Assembly: GCA_963721725.1 (NCBI GenBank) | Contig: CAVRLX010000018.1 | Location: forward strand, 1-64,000 | Direction of reading: 5' to 3' | DNA: 64,000 nucleotides | DNA from: RI-153 sp963721725 | GTDB taxonomy: Bacteria; Chloroflexota; Anaerolineae; Caldilineales; Caldilineaceae | Part shown: in pieces, positions 43,483 through 51,766 of the stretch | Layout of the letters: each line of letters opens with the position of its first letter | Numbering within the stretch: position 1 is the stretch's first letter | The notes under the pieces: generated by a model | Database searches by the model: none | What the model was told of the DNA's origin: nothing | Seen by the model: the letters and a program-made list of their open reading frames with translations, nothing else | Program-made: the position numbers and the translations under genes

Positions 43483-43856
43483 TAGCGCCTACCCTCGGCT
43501 TCCAGCACCTCTTCCAACATCACCAGCGCGTCCCACATGGCCGGGTAGCCAGCATAGACCGCCACTTGAAAGAGCGCCTCGCCGATCTCCTCGACGGTGG
43601 CCCCGTTGGTCAGCGCCATCTGGAAATTGAGGCGCAGCGCGTTGACCCGCCCCAGCGCCGCCAGTGTGCAAATGCTACACAGCGAGCGTGTTTTTAGATC
43701 CAGCCCGGGGCGACTCCATACACGGCCGCCCACCACCGTCACCACCTCCGTGCCAAAATCGGGATAGACGGCGTTGAAGCGCGCAATCAGCGCATCCATG
43801 CGATCCGCGCCCACCATCTGGCGGAACTGTTCAAAGCCACGGTCGTAATCGGTCAC
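43482..43856 (-). CDS. Carboxymuconolactone decarboxylase family protein
   Basis: 124 residues from GTG 43856 (AGAGAGGAAAACTT upstream). The frame is open further upstream but that part is basic, Ser-rich and lacks family similarity. Core: RVWSRPGLDLKTRSL, then CTLAALGR, NGATVEEIGEAL and YAGYPAMWDAL, as in 4-carboxymuconolactone decarboxylases. A CSIC pair sits where AhpD-type members have their redox Cys pair but without the following His, so a peroxidase role is uncertain. Confidence 0.82.
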   Translation of the reverse strand: MTDYDRGFEQFRQMVGADRMDALIARFNAVYPDFGTEVVTVVGGRVWSRPGLDLKTRSLCSICTLAALGRVNALRLNFQMALTNGATVEEIGEALFQVAVYAGYPAMWDALVMLEEVLEAEGRR

Positions 43857-44033
43857 AAGTTTTCCTCTCTGAAGAAATGATTTCGCTGCAAAAAGCGAGA
43901 ATTCACCGAAAAGGCACAAAGAGCGCAAAGAATTCAGGCGAGAAAATCTGCGGAATCTGCGGATTAAAAGGCTTTTTGCAGGCAAGTCAGAATAGAACGC
44001 GGATTGAGCCTATAAAGACAGATTAGACAAACT

Positions 44034-44058
44034 GGGATCGGCAGACTACGCCGATCCC
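44034..44058. terminator. Hairpin after the binding-protein gene
   Basis: GGGATCGGC and GCCGATCCC form a 9-bp perfect stem with a 7-base loop, 44 bases beyond the stop at 44102. The rest of the 43986-44101 gap is a run of imperfect direct repeats of CAATCTCCCAATCGC type. The T tract is weak, so termination is tentative. Confidence 0.45.
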
Positions 44059-44101
44059 AATCTCCCAATCGCCAATCTCCCAATCGCTAATCCCCAATCA
44101 C

Positions 44102-45187
44102 CTACTCCTTCAACGCATCCGCATTTGCCACTTCATTCGTGAACTTGTCCACGAAATCCTTTTTGTTCTCACCGCAATATTGGAAATCATAGTCAATGAG
44201 ATTGACGTCCAGGAGTTCGGGGCGAGAGGCTTCCGCACCGGTTACCGTGGGCGCTTGGTACGCTTCATAGGTGGGGCCAAGTTCCTGGGTGGCGGGTTCC
44301 AATGCCCAATCGTACCAGAGTTGGGCAAGATCCAGATTTTTGGCCCCCTTGATGATGCCCATGCCGCCGATCTCATAGCCTGTGCCCTCGGCGGGGAAGG
44401 TAAGCACGACGGGCGAGCCTTTTTCCTGTTCGGCCACAATGTCGTGGCTAAAGACGATGCCCACCGCCGCTTCGCCCTGGCCCACAAACTTGGCCGGGGC
44501 CGAGCCGCTCTTGGTGAACTGAAGCACCTGTCCGGCGTAATCCTGGATATACTGCCAGCCCGCTTCTTCGCCGCGCATTTGTAAGACAGTGCAGAGCGCT
44601 GTGTACGATGTGCCAGAGCTAGACGGATGGGCCACCATGAGTTGCCCCTCGAACTCTGGCTTCAGCAGATCATCCCAACTTTGCGGCGCTTCCACGCCGG
44701 GGTGTTCATCAAGCCAGGTCTGGTTGGTGACAAAGCCCAGCGAGCCGACATAGATCCCTGCCCAATAGTTGTCGGGGTCGAGCATGAGATCGGGGGTGGC
44801 AATGTTGGCGGCGTTGGGCGATTCGTACTGCTCCAACAGATCCTCGGCTTTGGCGGCAATGAAACTATCCACCGGGCCGCCCCACCAAATATCGAATTGG
44901 GGGTTCTCCTTTTCGTTGCGCAGCCGGGTCAGCGATTCGCCGCTGGACATGCGCACGAAATTTACCGTCACGCCGGGGTGGACCTTCTCAAACTCGGCTT
45001 TCATGCCTTCGCACCATTGCACTTGCGGCGTGCAAAGGAGGTTTAGCTCGCCGCTGACTTCGGCGGCGGGTGCGCTCTCGCCACTGCTAGACGTGTCGGC
45101 GGGCGGCGGAGCGGCGGCAGGGGGCGGCGGCGCAACACAGGCGGCCAGCAGCAGCATAAACAGCAAAAATGGAAGCAATCTGCGCAT
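44102..45187 (-). CDS. ABC transporter substrate-binding lipoprotein, FbpA-like
   Basis: 361 residues, ATG with AAGGAGAG seven bases upstream. Signal peptide with lipobox LAAC (Cys17), then a Pro/Ala linker and a periplasmic-binding fold starting ELNLLCTPQVQWCEGMKAEF. Features typical of the ferric-iron group are FVRMSSGESLTRLRNEKENP, FDIWWGGP, WDDLLKPEFEGQL and KNLDLAQLWYDWAL. The usual pair of iron-binding tyrosines could not be placed with certainty, so other solutes of this group (phosphonate, thiamine) remain possible. It supplies the permease and ATPase further along the same strand, with the MgtC and CMD genes in between. Confidence 0.85.
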   Translation of the reverse strand: MRRLLPFLLFMLLLAACVAPPPPAAAPPPADTSSSGESAPAAEVSGELNLLCTPQVQWCEGMKAEFEKVHPGVTVNFVRMSSGESLTRLRNEKENPQFDIWWGGPVDSFIAAKAEDLLEQYESPNAANIATPDLMLDPDNYWAGIYVGSLGFVTNQTWLDEHPGVEAPQSWDDLLKPEFEGQLMVAHPSSSGTSYTALCTVLQMRGEEAGWQYIQDYAGQVLQFTKSGSAPAKFVGQGEAAVGIVFSHDIVAEQEKGSPVVLTFPAEGTGYEIGGMGIIKGAKNLDLAQLWYDWALEPATQELGPTYEAYQAPTVTGAEASRPELLDVNLIDYDFQYCGENKKDFVDKFTNEVANADALKE

Positions 45188-45261
45188 GGGGTCTCTCCTT
45201 AAAAATGTGGGTTAATAGAAACGCGGGCCTGCAAGGGTAAGCTGAAATTCAACACCAGGCC

Positions 45262-45277
45262 CTATCTCTTGAGATAG
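45262..45277. promoter_or_regulatory. Operator-like palindrome upstream of the binding-protein gene
   Basis: CTATCTC-TT-GAGATAG is a perfect 7-bp dyad about 75 bases before the start at 45187. It does not look like a Fur box. It may bind a dimeric regulator. No clear promoter hexamers around it. Confidence 0.35.
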
Positions 45278-45497
45278 TCGCCAGGAGGTAAGATGCGATC
45301 CGTGTGCTGGGGAATGGGCTATCAACCAGGCGAATTTATACAGCGGGATGGTTGCCTGTGCCTGTTTATTATCAAGGCTTTGTGCGAAATGTCAACCAAA
45401 GCAAAAATTCCCTCTTTCTTTGTCCCGCTTGGCTCTTTTGTGATGGCGCGGTGCTTTCTGTCATGGTCAGCGACATGATGAGTCAATGGAAGACGGG

Positions 45498-45530
45498 CTG
45501 TGAGTCCGTCCATAGCGTGCGGACTCACAG
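45498..45530. terminator. Hairpin in the gap 45188-45594
   Basis: CTGTGAGTCCG and CGGACTCACAG pair perfectly around an 11-base loop, 65 bases beyond the DedA stop at 45595. It may end the DedA transcript. Otherwise this 400-base gap holds the binding-protein leader and no gene I can support. Confidence 0.45.
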
Positions 45531-45594
45531 TCCACACTACTAACATCTCGTTGACTATTATATGGCGTACATGGTGCGGTATTGTTCGATGGAT

Positions 45595-46209
45595 TCAGCG
45601 CTTTGCCTGCTGCTTTTTGCGCTTCTTCATAACCCACCAGACCACGCTGCCCAGAAACATGGCGATGACCCCATAAGTTGCCCACTGGATCACCATGCCC
45701 ACGTCATCATAATTCTGCCCCAGGACACGACCGGCATAGACCAAGACTGTGGTCCAGATGGCCGTACCGGCTGTGGTGTAGAGCAGAAAAATGCCAATAT
45801 TCATGCCGGTTGATCCGGCGGGAATGGAGATAAACGAGCGTACGCCGGGGATGACGCGTGCAAAGAAGATCGTGCGTTTACCGTGCCGATTGAACCAATC
45901 CATGGCCTGATCAATATCTTCTGGGTCCAGCAAAATCCAATGTCCATGATGCTCGGCCCAGGCGCGCAGATGTTCCACGCGGAAGATACGCCCCAGCGCA
46001 TAAAGCAGGATCGCACCTAACACCGATCCGGCTGTCCCGGCCAGCACCACGCCCCAAAAATTCATCTCTTGTTGTTGAGTGCTCAGGTAGCCACCCAGCG
46101 GCAAAACCACCTCTGATGGGATGGGCGGGACAATATTTTCCAAAAAACTGAGGAAAAATAGGCCCCAATAGCCCATATTGCGAATCAATTCTTCAACCCA
46201 ACCTGTCAT
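45595..46209 (-). CDS. DedA family membrane protein
   Basis: 204 residues, GGAGG six bases before ATG. Four to five membrane spans. DedA hallmarks: FLSFLENIVPPIPSEVVLPL near the start and FFARVIPGVRSFISIPAG in the middle. It ends in a basic tail (KKRKKQQAKR). The family includes undecaprenyl-phosphate and phospholipid transporters, so a role in recycling the lipid carrier for envelope glycans is plausible next to the polysaccharide deacetylase. The exact substrate is not shown. Confidence 0.9.
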   Translation of the reverse strand: MTGWVEELIRNMGYWGLFFLSFLENIVPPIPSEVVLPLGGYLSTQQQEMNFWGVVLAGTAGSVLGAILLYALGRIFRVEHLRAWAEHHGHWILLDPEDIDQAMDWFNRHGKRTIFFARVIPGVRSFISIPAGSTGMNIGIFLLYTTAGTAIWTTVLVYAGRVLGQNYDDVGMVIQWATYGVIAMFLGSVVWWVMKKRKKQQAKR

Positions 46210-46307
46210 GCGTTCCCTCCGGGGGATAGAGTTTGCACGTCTACAGAAAGTCTAGGCGTCCCCATTTACTTTGTCGGGGAATTTTTTTCCATTTGCGACT
46301 TTTGAAT

Positions 46308-46350
46308 GTAACGATACAGGGGCGACACACCCTCGACCTGAATTGATACC
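46308..46350. repeat. Degenerate palindromic element, copy E
   Basis: GTAACGATACAGGGGCGAC resembles the left arm of copies B and C, and ACCTGAATTGATAC the right end, but the middle is deleted and altered. It lies between DedA and the polysaccharide deacetylase gene. Confidence 0.45.
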
Positions 46351-46378
46351 TGCGAATTGTCGGTTTCCTATTCGTCCT

Positions 46379-47785
46379 TTATCGACAGTATGCTCGAAAG
46401 CTATACCCCTGCGCGCTGAGCGTGGCGAGGATGGTCTCCAGCGCGGCCACGGTTTGGCTGCGGTTGCTGCCACCGTCATGCAGCAGCACAATCGCGCCGG
46501 GGAAGATGCGCGAAAGGACGCGATCGGCGATCACATCTGCGCCGGGCTGCTTCCAATCCAGGGGATCGATGCTCCACAGCACCACCGAATAGCCCAAACG
46601 CGTGGCGTTGGCATAGGTGCTGGCGTCGGTTGCGCCATAGGGCGGGCGCATACACGGGGCCGCATAGCGACCAAAGACGTTGGCCGCGGACAGCATTTCC
46701 CGGTCAAAGCTGGCTGCACTCATATTTTTCAGATCGGCATGGCTCCACGAATGGTTGCCAATCCCATGCCCGGCTTCGTACATCTGCCGGATCAAATCGC
46801 CCTGCCCTTGCGCATTGACACCCACCATAAAAAAGGTGGCTTTGGCATTGTACTTATTCAGCAACGCCAATACCTGATTCGTGTAGACACCGTTAGGGCC
46901 GTCGTCAAAGGTGAGATAGACCACGGCCTTCCCGCCCGCCCCGGCTCGAATTCCACCGCCGGGCGTGGTTCCCGCCCCAGCCCCAGTCCCGCTGGTGGGC
47001 GTGGTTGGCAATGCGGGAGGCTGAACTGAATTTTCAATGGTGATGGTAGTGATGTATTCGTCGTAGTTGAGATTGCTATGCACCACGCGCAGCCGCAGCA
47101 CATGCACGCCGTTGGGATAGCGTGTCGTGTCCAGTGTAGTCAACAGCGCGGGGGCGGGCACGGGGCTTTCGCCAAGGGCGAGAAAGGTCGCCTCTCGCTG
47201 ATCGCCATTGTTGAGCAGATCCAATTGCCATTTGCGAAAGCTGGGATGGTGGGCCACACCGCGGATCTCAACTGTGCCGTGTAGTGTGGTTGCCTCCAGG
47301 CGCAGACCGTTTTCCGGGGCTGGCGGGGCAGTCGGCTGTGCCGTGGGGGCGGGCGTCGGCGTGGGCATTGCCACGACCGGGGAAGCGCCGTTGGCGAAGG
47401 TCACGTCCAGCGTGTATTCGTCGTAATTGAGGTTGCTATGCACCACACGCAGCCGCAGTTGATGTTCGCCATTAGGATAGCGTGTTGTGTCAACCTGGGT
47501 CAGCACGCCACGCTCGGCTTGGGCTGTCTCGGACACCGCCAAAAAGGTCGGGTCGTTGCCGTTGAGCAGCAGATCAAGCTGCCACTTGCGAAACTGTGGA
47601 TGATTGGCCCAGCCTTCAACTGTGACGGTGCCGTGGAGGGCGGTTGGGATGCCATCTACAAAAAGTGCGCCACTGGGCAGATTGGCATAGCTGGGCGTTG
47701 CTACCAAAATCAACATCAGCACCAGGCAGAGCAGTGCCGACACCCGCTTGGGGTGCGGAAGCAATCTTGTAAACTTTGTTTTCAT
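46379..47785 (-). CDS. Secreted polysaccharide deacetylase (NodB domain) with two N-terminal repeats
   Basis: 468 residues from ATG 47785 (KTKFTRLLPHP start; the upstream extension lacks a signal). Signal peptide (LLCLVLMLILVATPSYA). Two homologous modules of about 100 residues follow, each with LHGTVxxxG, HPxFRKWQLDLLxNG and LDTTRYPNG then LRLRVVHSNLNYDEY. A Gly/Ala/Thr linker leads to the NodB domain: TFDDGPN, NHSWSH, RPPYGA, DPLDW, LLHDGG. It is a metal-dependent deacetylase acting outside the cell on peptidoglycan or another glycan. The repeats may bind the wall or substrate. Confidence 0.9.
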   Translation of the reverse strand: MKTKFTRLLPHPKRVSALLCLVLMLILVATPSYANLPSGALFVDGIPTALHGTVTVEGWANHPQFRKWQLDLLLNGNDPTFLAVSETAQAERGVLTQVDTTRYPNGEHQLRLRVVHSNLNYDEYTLDVTFANGASPVVAMPTPTPAPTAQPTAPPAPENGLRLEATTLHGTVEIRGVAHHPSFRKWQLDLLNNGDQREATFLALGESPVPAPALLTTLDTTRYPNGVHVLRLRVVHSNLNYDEYITTITIENSVQPPALPTTPTSGTGAGAGTTPGGGIRAGAGGKAVVYLTFDDGPNGVYTNQVLALLNKYNAKATFFMVGVNAQGQGDLIRQMYEAGHGIGNHSWSHADLKNMSAASFDREMLSAANVFGRYAAPCMRPPYGATDASTYANATRLGYSVVLWSIDPLDWKQPGADVIADRVLSRIFPGAIVLLHDGGSNRSQTVAALETILATLSAQGYSFRAYCR

Positions 47786-47903
47786 GGGCCTGCCATCTAT
47801 TGTCAAAAGTGAGGGTGGAAATAGATGCAGCCGATAATACCACAAAGCAAACTACAACAGGAATCGCGCAAAGTGCCGGGGACTTCTCTTGCCCCCACGT
47901 GAA

Positions 47904-49622
47904 CTACCCCCGCAGCGCGGCGATAAAGATCCCCGGCAGGTGGCCCCAGCCTGGTTTTTCGGCAAAGGCGGCCATGCGCCACCCCACGTTGTGGTTCTGG
48001 CGATGAGTGCCAAACCAGGGCGGCTTGGGCAAAAAGTGCCATTCGCCGTGGCGCAGATTGTGCGGAAAGGGGTAGAAGTTGCCATAGAGGACGCTTTTTT
48101 GTGGCTTTTCAAACATAAAGGTGTTGTGAACGTGACCTTGACCGCTGCCAATGTCGTTGGTCTCGTGGCCGGGATAGCCGCCCCATGCCGTCTGCGAAAG
48201 CAGAAAGCCCGCGCCGGACCAAAGATTGACGCCAATTGTGCCATAGCGCAACTCGGCCAGCGCCGCTTGATAGGCCGTGGCATACTGTTTCATGGTGGCC
48301 GGGTGGATAATGATATTGGCGCCGAGGCTGCCGTGGAGTTTTGTGTTGCAAAATTCCACGGCGTTTTGCAAAAACTGCGCCGGATTTTGGCCCGGTAAAA
48401 CCGTTTGCCCCAAAACGCCGCCAAAGACCTCTTCGCGAAAAAGCGGCGAATCCGCAGCGGGGTCAATCCCTGTGATCAACGTGCGCGGCACGCTTCCCTC
48501 GGCCTTGGGATCAAGCTCATCTGATTGGTTCGCATAGGCAGCCACAGCCGCCTGCTGGCGCGCCGCCGCACCGGGATAGTAGGGGGTGCGCGCTGGCTCG
48601 CTGCGCATCACCGTACGCAGATGATAGAGCAACGTGTCGGTCTTGGCCCATTCTGCCGACATTACCAAAATTTGGGAGGCGATGCAGTTGAAGCCGCCAT
48701 TTTGCATTTTCTGCGTGAAGATATGCTCGGCTTGAAAGCGCAGATCGGCCTCGGTCCACGGCCCCGGCACCACAATCGTGGGGCTGACGTTGCCCAACTC
48801 GGCGGTGACGGGCTTGTTCAAGCGTGGCTCGTTGCGCGCTTTGCGCGCCGCGCCCTCTTCGCCCGTGCCAAAGACAATGGCGTTATAGGTGCGCTCGCTG
48901 CCCGTCATGTGGATCTCGTCCACGCCGGGATGATGGACCAAATAGTCGCCCACATCGGCCCCGCCATAGACAAATTCCACAAAGCCATAGGCGCGCAGCG
49001 TGGCGAAGATCTCCTCGAAGAGGGGGCCAAGATAGTCGTTCACCGGGTTCATCTTGACGACACAGACCGCGCCTTCATTCAAGAGTTTGTGCAGCACATC
49101 CATGGGCGTGATGCTGGAAACATTGCCTGCACCCAGCACCAACGCCACTTTGCCTTCGGCGGGCGGATTTTTATAGTGCAGGGCCATGCGTTCGCCCAGG
49201 GTTTCGAGGGTAATCTCCGGCTCCATCCAGATCTCGGCGTGGATGCCGCTGAGCAGCAGCCGCTCGTAGATGTTAAGCGGGAAGACCTCCACCGCCACCT
49301 GTCCGCTGGGCAACGTGCGCACTGGCCCACACAGGTCCAGCAGATTGCCGCCAGCGTCCAGCGTGACCAGTGTCTCCACATAGCGGTTGATGCCGTGCAA
49401 AAAGGCCCACGGCCCGCCCGACCATTCCTCCCCGGCCAGTGGTGAATCAGCGGGGATGCCCTTGGCCTGGAGCGAAGCAGCCACCCACTGTGGGGCAACC
49501 GCGCCTGTACGCCGGCGCAGTTCGCCCAAATGATGGATCTTCTCTCGCAGGGGCAGGCGTAGCCGATCGTTTTTGTGGGCTTGCAGGCGTTGGACGGCAT
49601 GGTCGAGTGTTTGGGGCTGCAT
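47904..49622 (-). CDS. Aldehyde dehydrogenase superfamily protein
   Basis: 572 residues, AGGAG upstream of ATG. NAD(P)-dependent aldehyde oxidation. Catalytic Cys313 in GGFNCIAS, general base Glu275 in AELGN, cofactor-site VVKMNP and MTGSER. It is longer than the usual 480-500 residues, with an unusual N-terminal region (GPWAFLHGINRYVETL) and the C-terminal stretch WRMAAFAEKPGW, so it belongs to a divergent branch. Single gene; 58 bases separate it from the deacetylase gene downstream of it. Substrate unknown. Confidence 0.85.
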   Translation of the reverse strand: MQPQTLDHAVQRLQAHKNDRLRLPLREKIHHLGELRRRTGAVAPQWVAASLQAKGIPADSPLAGEEWSGGPWAFLHGINRYVETLVTLDAGGNLLDLCGPVRTLPSGQVAVEVFPLNIYERLLLSGIHAEIWMEPEITLETLGERMALHYKNPPAEGKVALVLGAGNVSSITPMDVLHKLLNEGAVCVVKMNPVNDYLGPLFEEIFATLRAYGFVEFVYGGADVGDYLVHHPGVDEIHMTGSERTYNAIVFGTGEEGAARKARNEPRLNKPVTAELGNVSPTIVVPGPWTEADLRFQAEHIFTQKMQNGGFNCIASQILVMSAEWAKTDTLLYHLRTVMRSEPARTPYYPGAAARQQAAVAAYANQSDELDPKAEGSVPRTLITGIDPAADSPLFREEVFGGVLGQTVLPGQNPAQFLQNAVEFCNTKLHGSLGANIIIHPATMKQYATAYQAALAELRYGTIGVNLWSGAGFLLSQTAWGGYPGHETNDIGSGQGHVHNTFMFEKPQKSVLYGNFYPFPHNLRHGEWHFLPKPPWFGTHRQNHNVGWRMAAFAEKPGWGHLPGIFIAALRG

Positions 49623-49705
49623 AAAGGCTCCTCAGCGGTGATAGTTTCCTGGAATGGGCGAGGGTGCATATTGGATAGTAGATATGGGGAATGATGGTAA
49701 ATATC

Positions 49706-49818
49706 TAATCCCCGTAACGATACAGGTCTAGGGTGCGACGCACTCGCCACGCGGAGAGCGGTTTGACAACCGCTCTCCTCTTGGCGAGTGCGTCGCACCT
49801 GAATCGTTACTAATCCCC
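49706..49818. mobile_element. Palindromic MITE-like element, copy C, with perfect 8-bp target duplication
   Basis: The element is 49714-49810. Left arm GTAACGATACAGGTCTAGG then GTGCGACGCACTCGCCA; right arm TGGCGAGTGCGTCGCACCTG then AATCGTTAC. The 32-base loop itself holds an 11-bp hairpin (GGAGAGCGGTT with AACCGCTCTCC). TAATCCCC occurs at 49706-49713 and again at 49811-49818, exactly abutting the two ends. It fills most of the 240-base gap between the aldehyde dehydrogenase and cobS. Confidence 0.85.
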
Positions 49819-49863
49819 AATATCCAATATCCCCATTGCCGGGCAGTTTCGGTTCAATTTCGT

Positions 49864-50667
49864 TTATAGCATCACCGCCGCCAGCAGGATCAGCACCTCG
49901 ACGCACTCACAGAGCGCGCCATAGAGATCGCCGGTGAGACCGCCGCCCAGCCGTGCAGCGCCCCAGCGCGCCAGCCATACTCCCATGGGCAGGGCAATCA
50001 AGAGCCACAGCAGAGTCGGATGGGCAACGCCAAACCCCCCGTGTACCGACAATGCCAGCGCCGAGGCAATGACAGTCTGGCGCGGACCCAGCCCCTGGCG
50101 GATGAAACTCCCCAGCGAAGCCTCCGCCCGTGCATAGGGAAAGCGCTCGGATGCCCACACCAGCATCCAGCGGCCCCACACAGGGGCAAGGATCATCGCG
50201 GTTGGGGGGCCACTTTCGACGATTTGCGCCAGCAGACTCCATTTCAACAACAGCACCCAGACCACGCCGATCACCCCAAACGCGCCCGTGTGCACATCTT
50301 TGAGAATTTGCAGCCGCCGCTCCACGCCCACCGGCGCAAAGAGCGCATCGCAGCTATCCATCAACCCGTCCAGGTGTAGCCCGCCGCTGATCACAATCCA
50401 CAATCCCAACAGAAGCGCGGCCTGAATTTGAGAAGAAAAAGGCAGTTGTGCCAACGTCCACTGCGCGCCGAACAGGATCGCTCCCACGGCCAGCCCCACC
50501 AGCGGATACCAGCCAAAGGCGCGTCCAAATAGCGCTGCATCAGCTTCGATCTGGGCGGCAGAGGGCGCGGGAATGGGGAAAACCGTCAGAAACGAGAAAG
50601 CTGACCGTAATTCTAGCCATAAAAAACGCCCCCGACGCTGGCCGGGGGCAGAGGACGCATCCGCCAT
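49864..50667 (-). CDS. cobS: Adenosylcobinamide-GDP ribazoletransferase (cobalamin synthase)
   Basis: 267 residues. Joins adenosylcobinamide-GDP and alpha-ribazole in the last part of B12 synthesis, at the membrane. Typical features: SFLTVFPIPAP near the start, GLHLDGLMDSCDAL, DVHTGAFGVIGV, several membrane spans, GGLTGDLYGALCE near the end. The ATG at 50667 lies 5 bases after the mltG stop, but a terminator-like hairpin (50621-50649) covers codons 7-16. No other cobalamin gene is in the window and I see no cobalamin riboswitch. Confidence 0.9.
   Translation of the reverse strand: MADASSAPGQRRGRFLWLELRSAFSFLTVFPIPAPSAAQIEADAALFGRAFGWYPLVGLAVGAILFGAQWTLAQLPFSSQIQAALLLGLWIVISGGLHLDGLMDSCDALFAPVGVERRLQILKDVHTGAFGVIGVVWVLLLKWSLLAQIVESGPPTAMILAPVWGRWMLVWASERFPYARAEASLGSFIRQGLGPRQTVIASALALSVHGGFGVAHPTLLWLLIALPMGVWLARWGAARLGGGLTGDLYGALCECVEVLILLAAVML
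50621..50649 (-). terminator. Strong intrinsic terminator of mltG inside the start of cobS
   Basis: On the minus strand GCCCCCG and CGGGGGC form the stem and GTTTTTT follows at once. This is a textbook terminator by sequence, 26 bases after the mltG stop. It lies within cobS codons 7-16, so either cobS is expressed only by partial read-through or its true start lies further on. Confidence 0.75.
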
Positions 50668-50674
50668 TAGATGG

Positions 50675-51763
50675 CTATTGCCCTTGTTGATAACGCTGCA
50701 CGTTGGCAATATGCTCTTCGTACGTGACCGCGAACACATGCGCGCCGCTGCCGTCGGGGAGCGCCACAAAATAGATGTAATCGTTGTCCGCCGGAGCCAG
50801 CACCGCCCGGATCGAATCCAGCCCGGGGTTGGCAATCGGGCCGGGGGGCAGGCCGGTGTAAAGATAGGTGTTATAGGGGCTGTTGACGTTGCCATATTCT
50901 TCCAACGTCACCGGGGTTTTCCACCATTGACCGCTCTCGGCTTGATAGCCCATGGCATATTGCACCGTGGGATCGGCGTTGAGCACCATGCCCACCGCCA
51001 GCCGGTTGAGGTAGACACGGGCAATGTCGGGGCGTTCGGCGGGGACCACAGCCTCGCGCTCGACAATGCTGGCAAGGGTGAGCACGGCATAGAGATCCAG
51101 CGTCGTGGTTCCGGCGGCGACCGCTTCGTCATAAAGGGGAACGACCTGATCTGCGAAGTTGCTCAACTGCCGTTGCAGCAGATCGGCAGCGCTGGGATTG
51201 TCGACGGGCAATTGATAGGTGTCGGGAAAAAGATAGCCTTCCAAACTCGTCCCCGCCGGGCGGGTGGTCAGGAAGGGATAGCGGCTCAGATCGACGCCTT
51301 CCAGCGTGCCGCTTGCGGCCAGGGCGCGATACTGTGTACCGTCCACCAGTTGGCCCTCGCTAAGATAATCGGCGATCTGCTCCAGCCGCCAGCCTTCGGG
51401 AATGGTGACCGTTGTGCCAGCGGCCTGGGAATTTTGCAGCGCGCTGGCAATTTCCGCCGGCGTCATGGACGGGCTAAGCTGAAATCGCCCTGCTTCTAGT
51501 CGCTGGCTGAGGCCGTTGATGCGCACATAGGCTTCAAACAGGCGCGCATCGCCAATGATGCCCTGCGTCTGCAAGGCTTGGGCAATGGCGCGCCCGCTCA
51601 TACCAGGGCGGACTTCAAACTCGACCATCTCGCCGTTGACATCCAACGGTTGCTCCAGCGCGGCACGGTTACTTTCCAAATAGTCGGCTAGCATGGAATC
51701 TTGTGTACAAGCGCCCGTGAACAAAATAATACAAAGAAGCACACTCACTAATCGCCAATCCAT
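50675..51763 (-). CDS. mltG: Endolytic transglycosylase MltG
   Basis: 362 residues, GGAGG seven bases before ATG, formed by the last codons of the upstream epimerase gene. Cuts nascent peptidoglycan strands at the outer membrane face, setting glycan length. N-terminal hydrophobic segment with a Cys19 that may be a lipid-anchor site. A LysM-like part (EVRPGMSGRAIAQAL) is followed by the YceG domain with LEGYLFPDTYQL, catalytic Glu235 in ASIVERE, VYLNRLAVGMVLNADPTVQY and SPYNTYLYTGLPPGPIANPG. All the family's signature stretches are present. Confidence 0.93.
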   Translation of the reverse strand: MDWRLVSVLLCIILFTGACTQDSMLADYLESNRAALEQPLDVNGEMVEFEVRPGMSGRAIAQALQTQGIIGDARLFEAYVRINGLSQRLEAGRFQLSPSMTPAEIASALQNSQAAGTTVTIPEGWRLEQIADYLSEGQLVDGTQYRALAASGTLEGVDLSRYPFLTTRPAGTSLEGYLFPDTYQLPVDNPSAADLLQRQLSNFADQVVPLYDEAVAAGTTTLDLYAVLTLASIVEREAVVPAERPDIARVYLNRLAVGMVLNADPTVQYAMGYQAESGQWWKTPVTLEEYGNVNSPYNTYLYTGLPPGPIANPGLDSIRAVLAPADNDYIYFVALPDGSGAHVFAVTYEEHIANVQRYQQGQ

Positions 51764-51766
51764 GCA

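Noticed and set aside
43857..43985. Longer N-terminus for the carboxymuconolactone decarboxylase gene
   Set aside because: The extra residues are basic and Ser-rich without family similarity; GTG 43856 has a good ribosome-binding site and gives the usual length.
45293..45543. Small frames in the gap between the binding-protein and DedA genes
   Set aside because: No ribosome-binding site, Cys-rich composition without a pattern, and one runs through the hairpin at 45498-45530.
49864..50667. Cobalamin riboswitch before cobS
   Set aside because: mltG ends five bases upstream, leaving no room; the hairpin seen is a simple terminator type.
50668..50895. Upstream extension of the cobS frame
   Set aside because: The extra 76 residues are antiphase reading of mltG (MATSTAPITPIFTPACPP) and lack CobS similarity; ATG 50667 is the sensible start.
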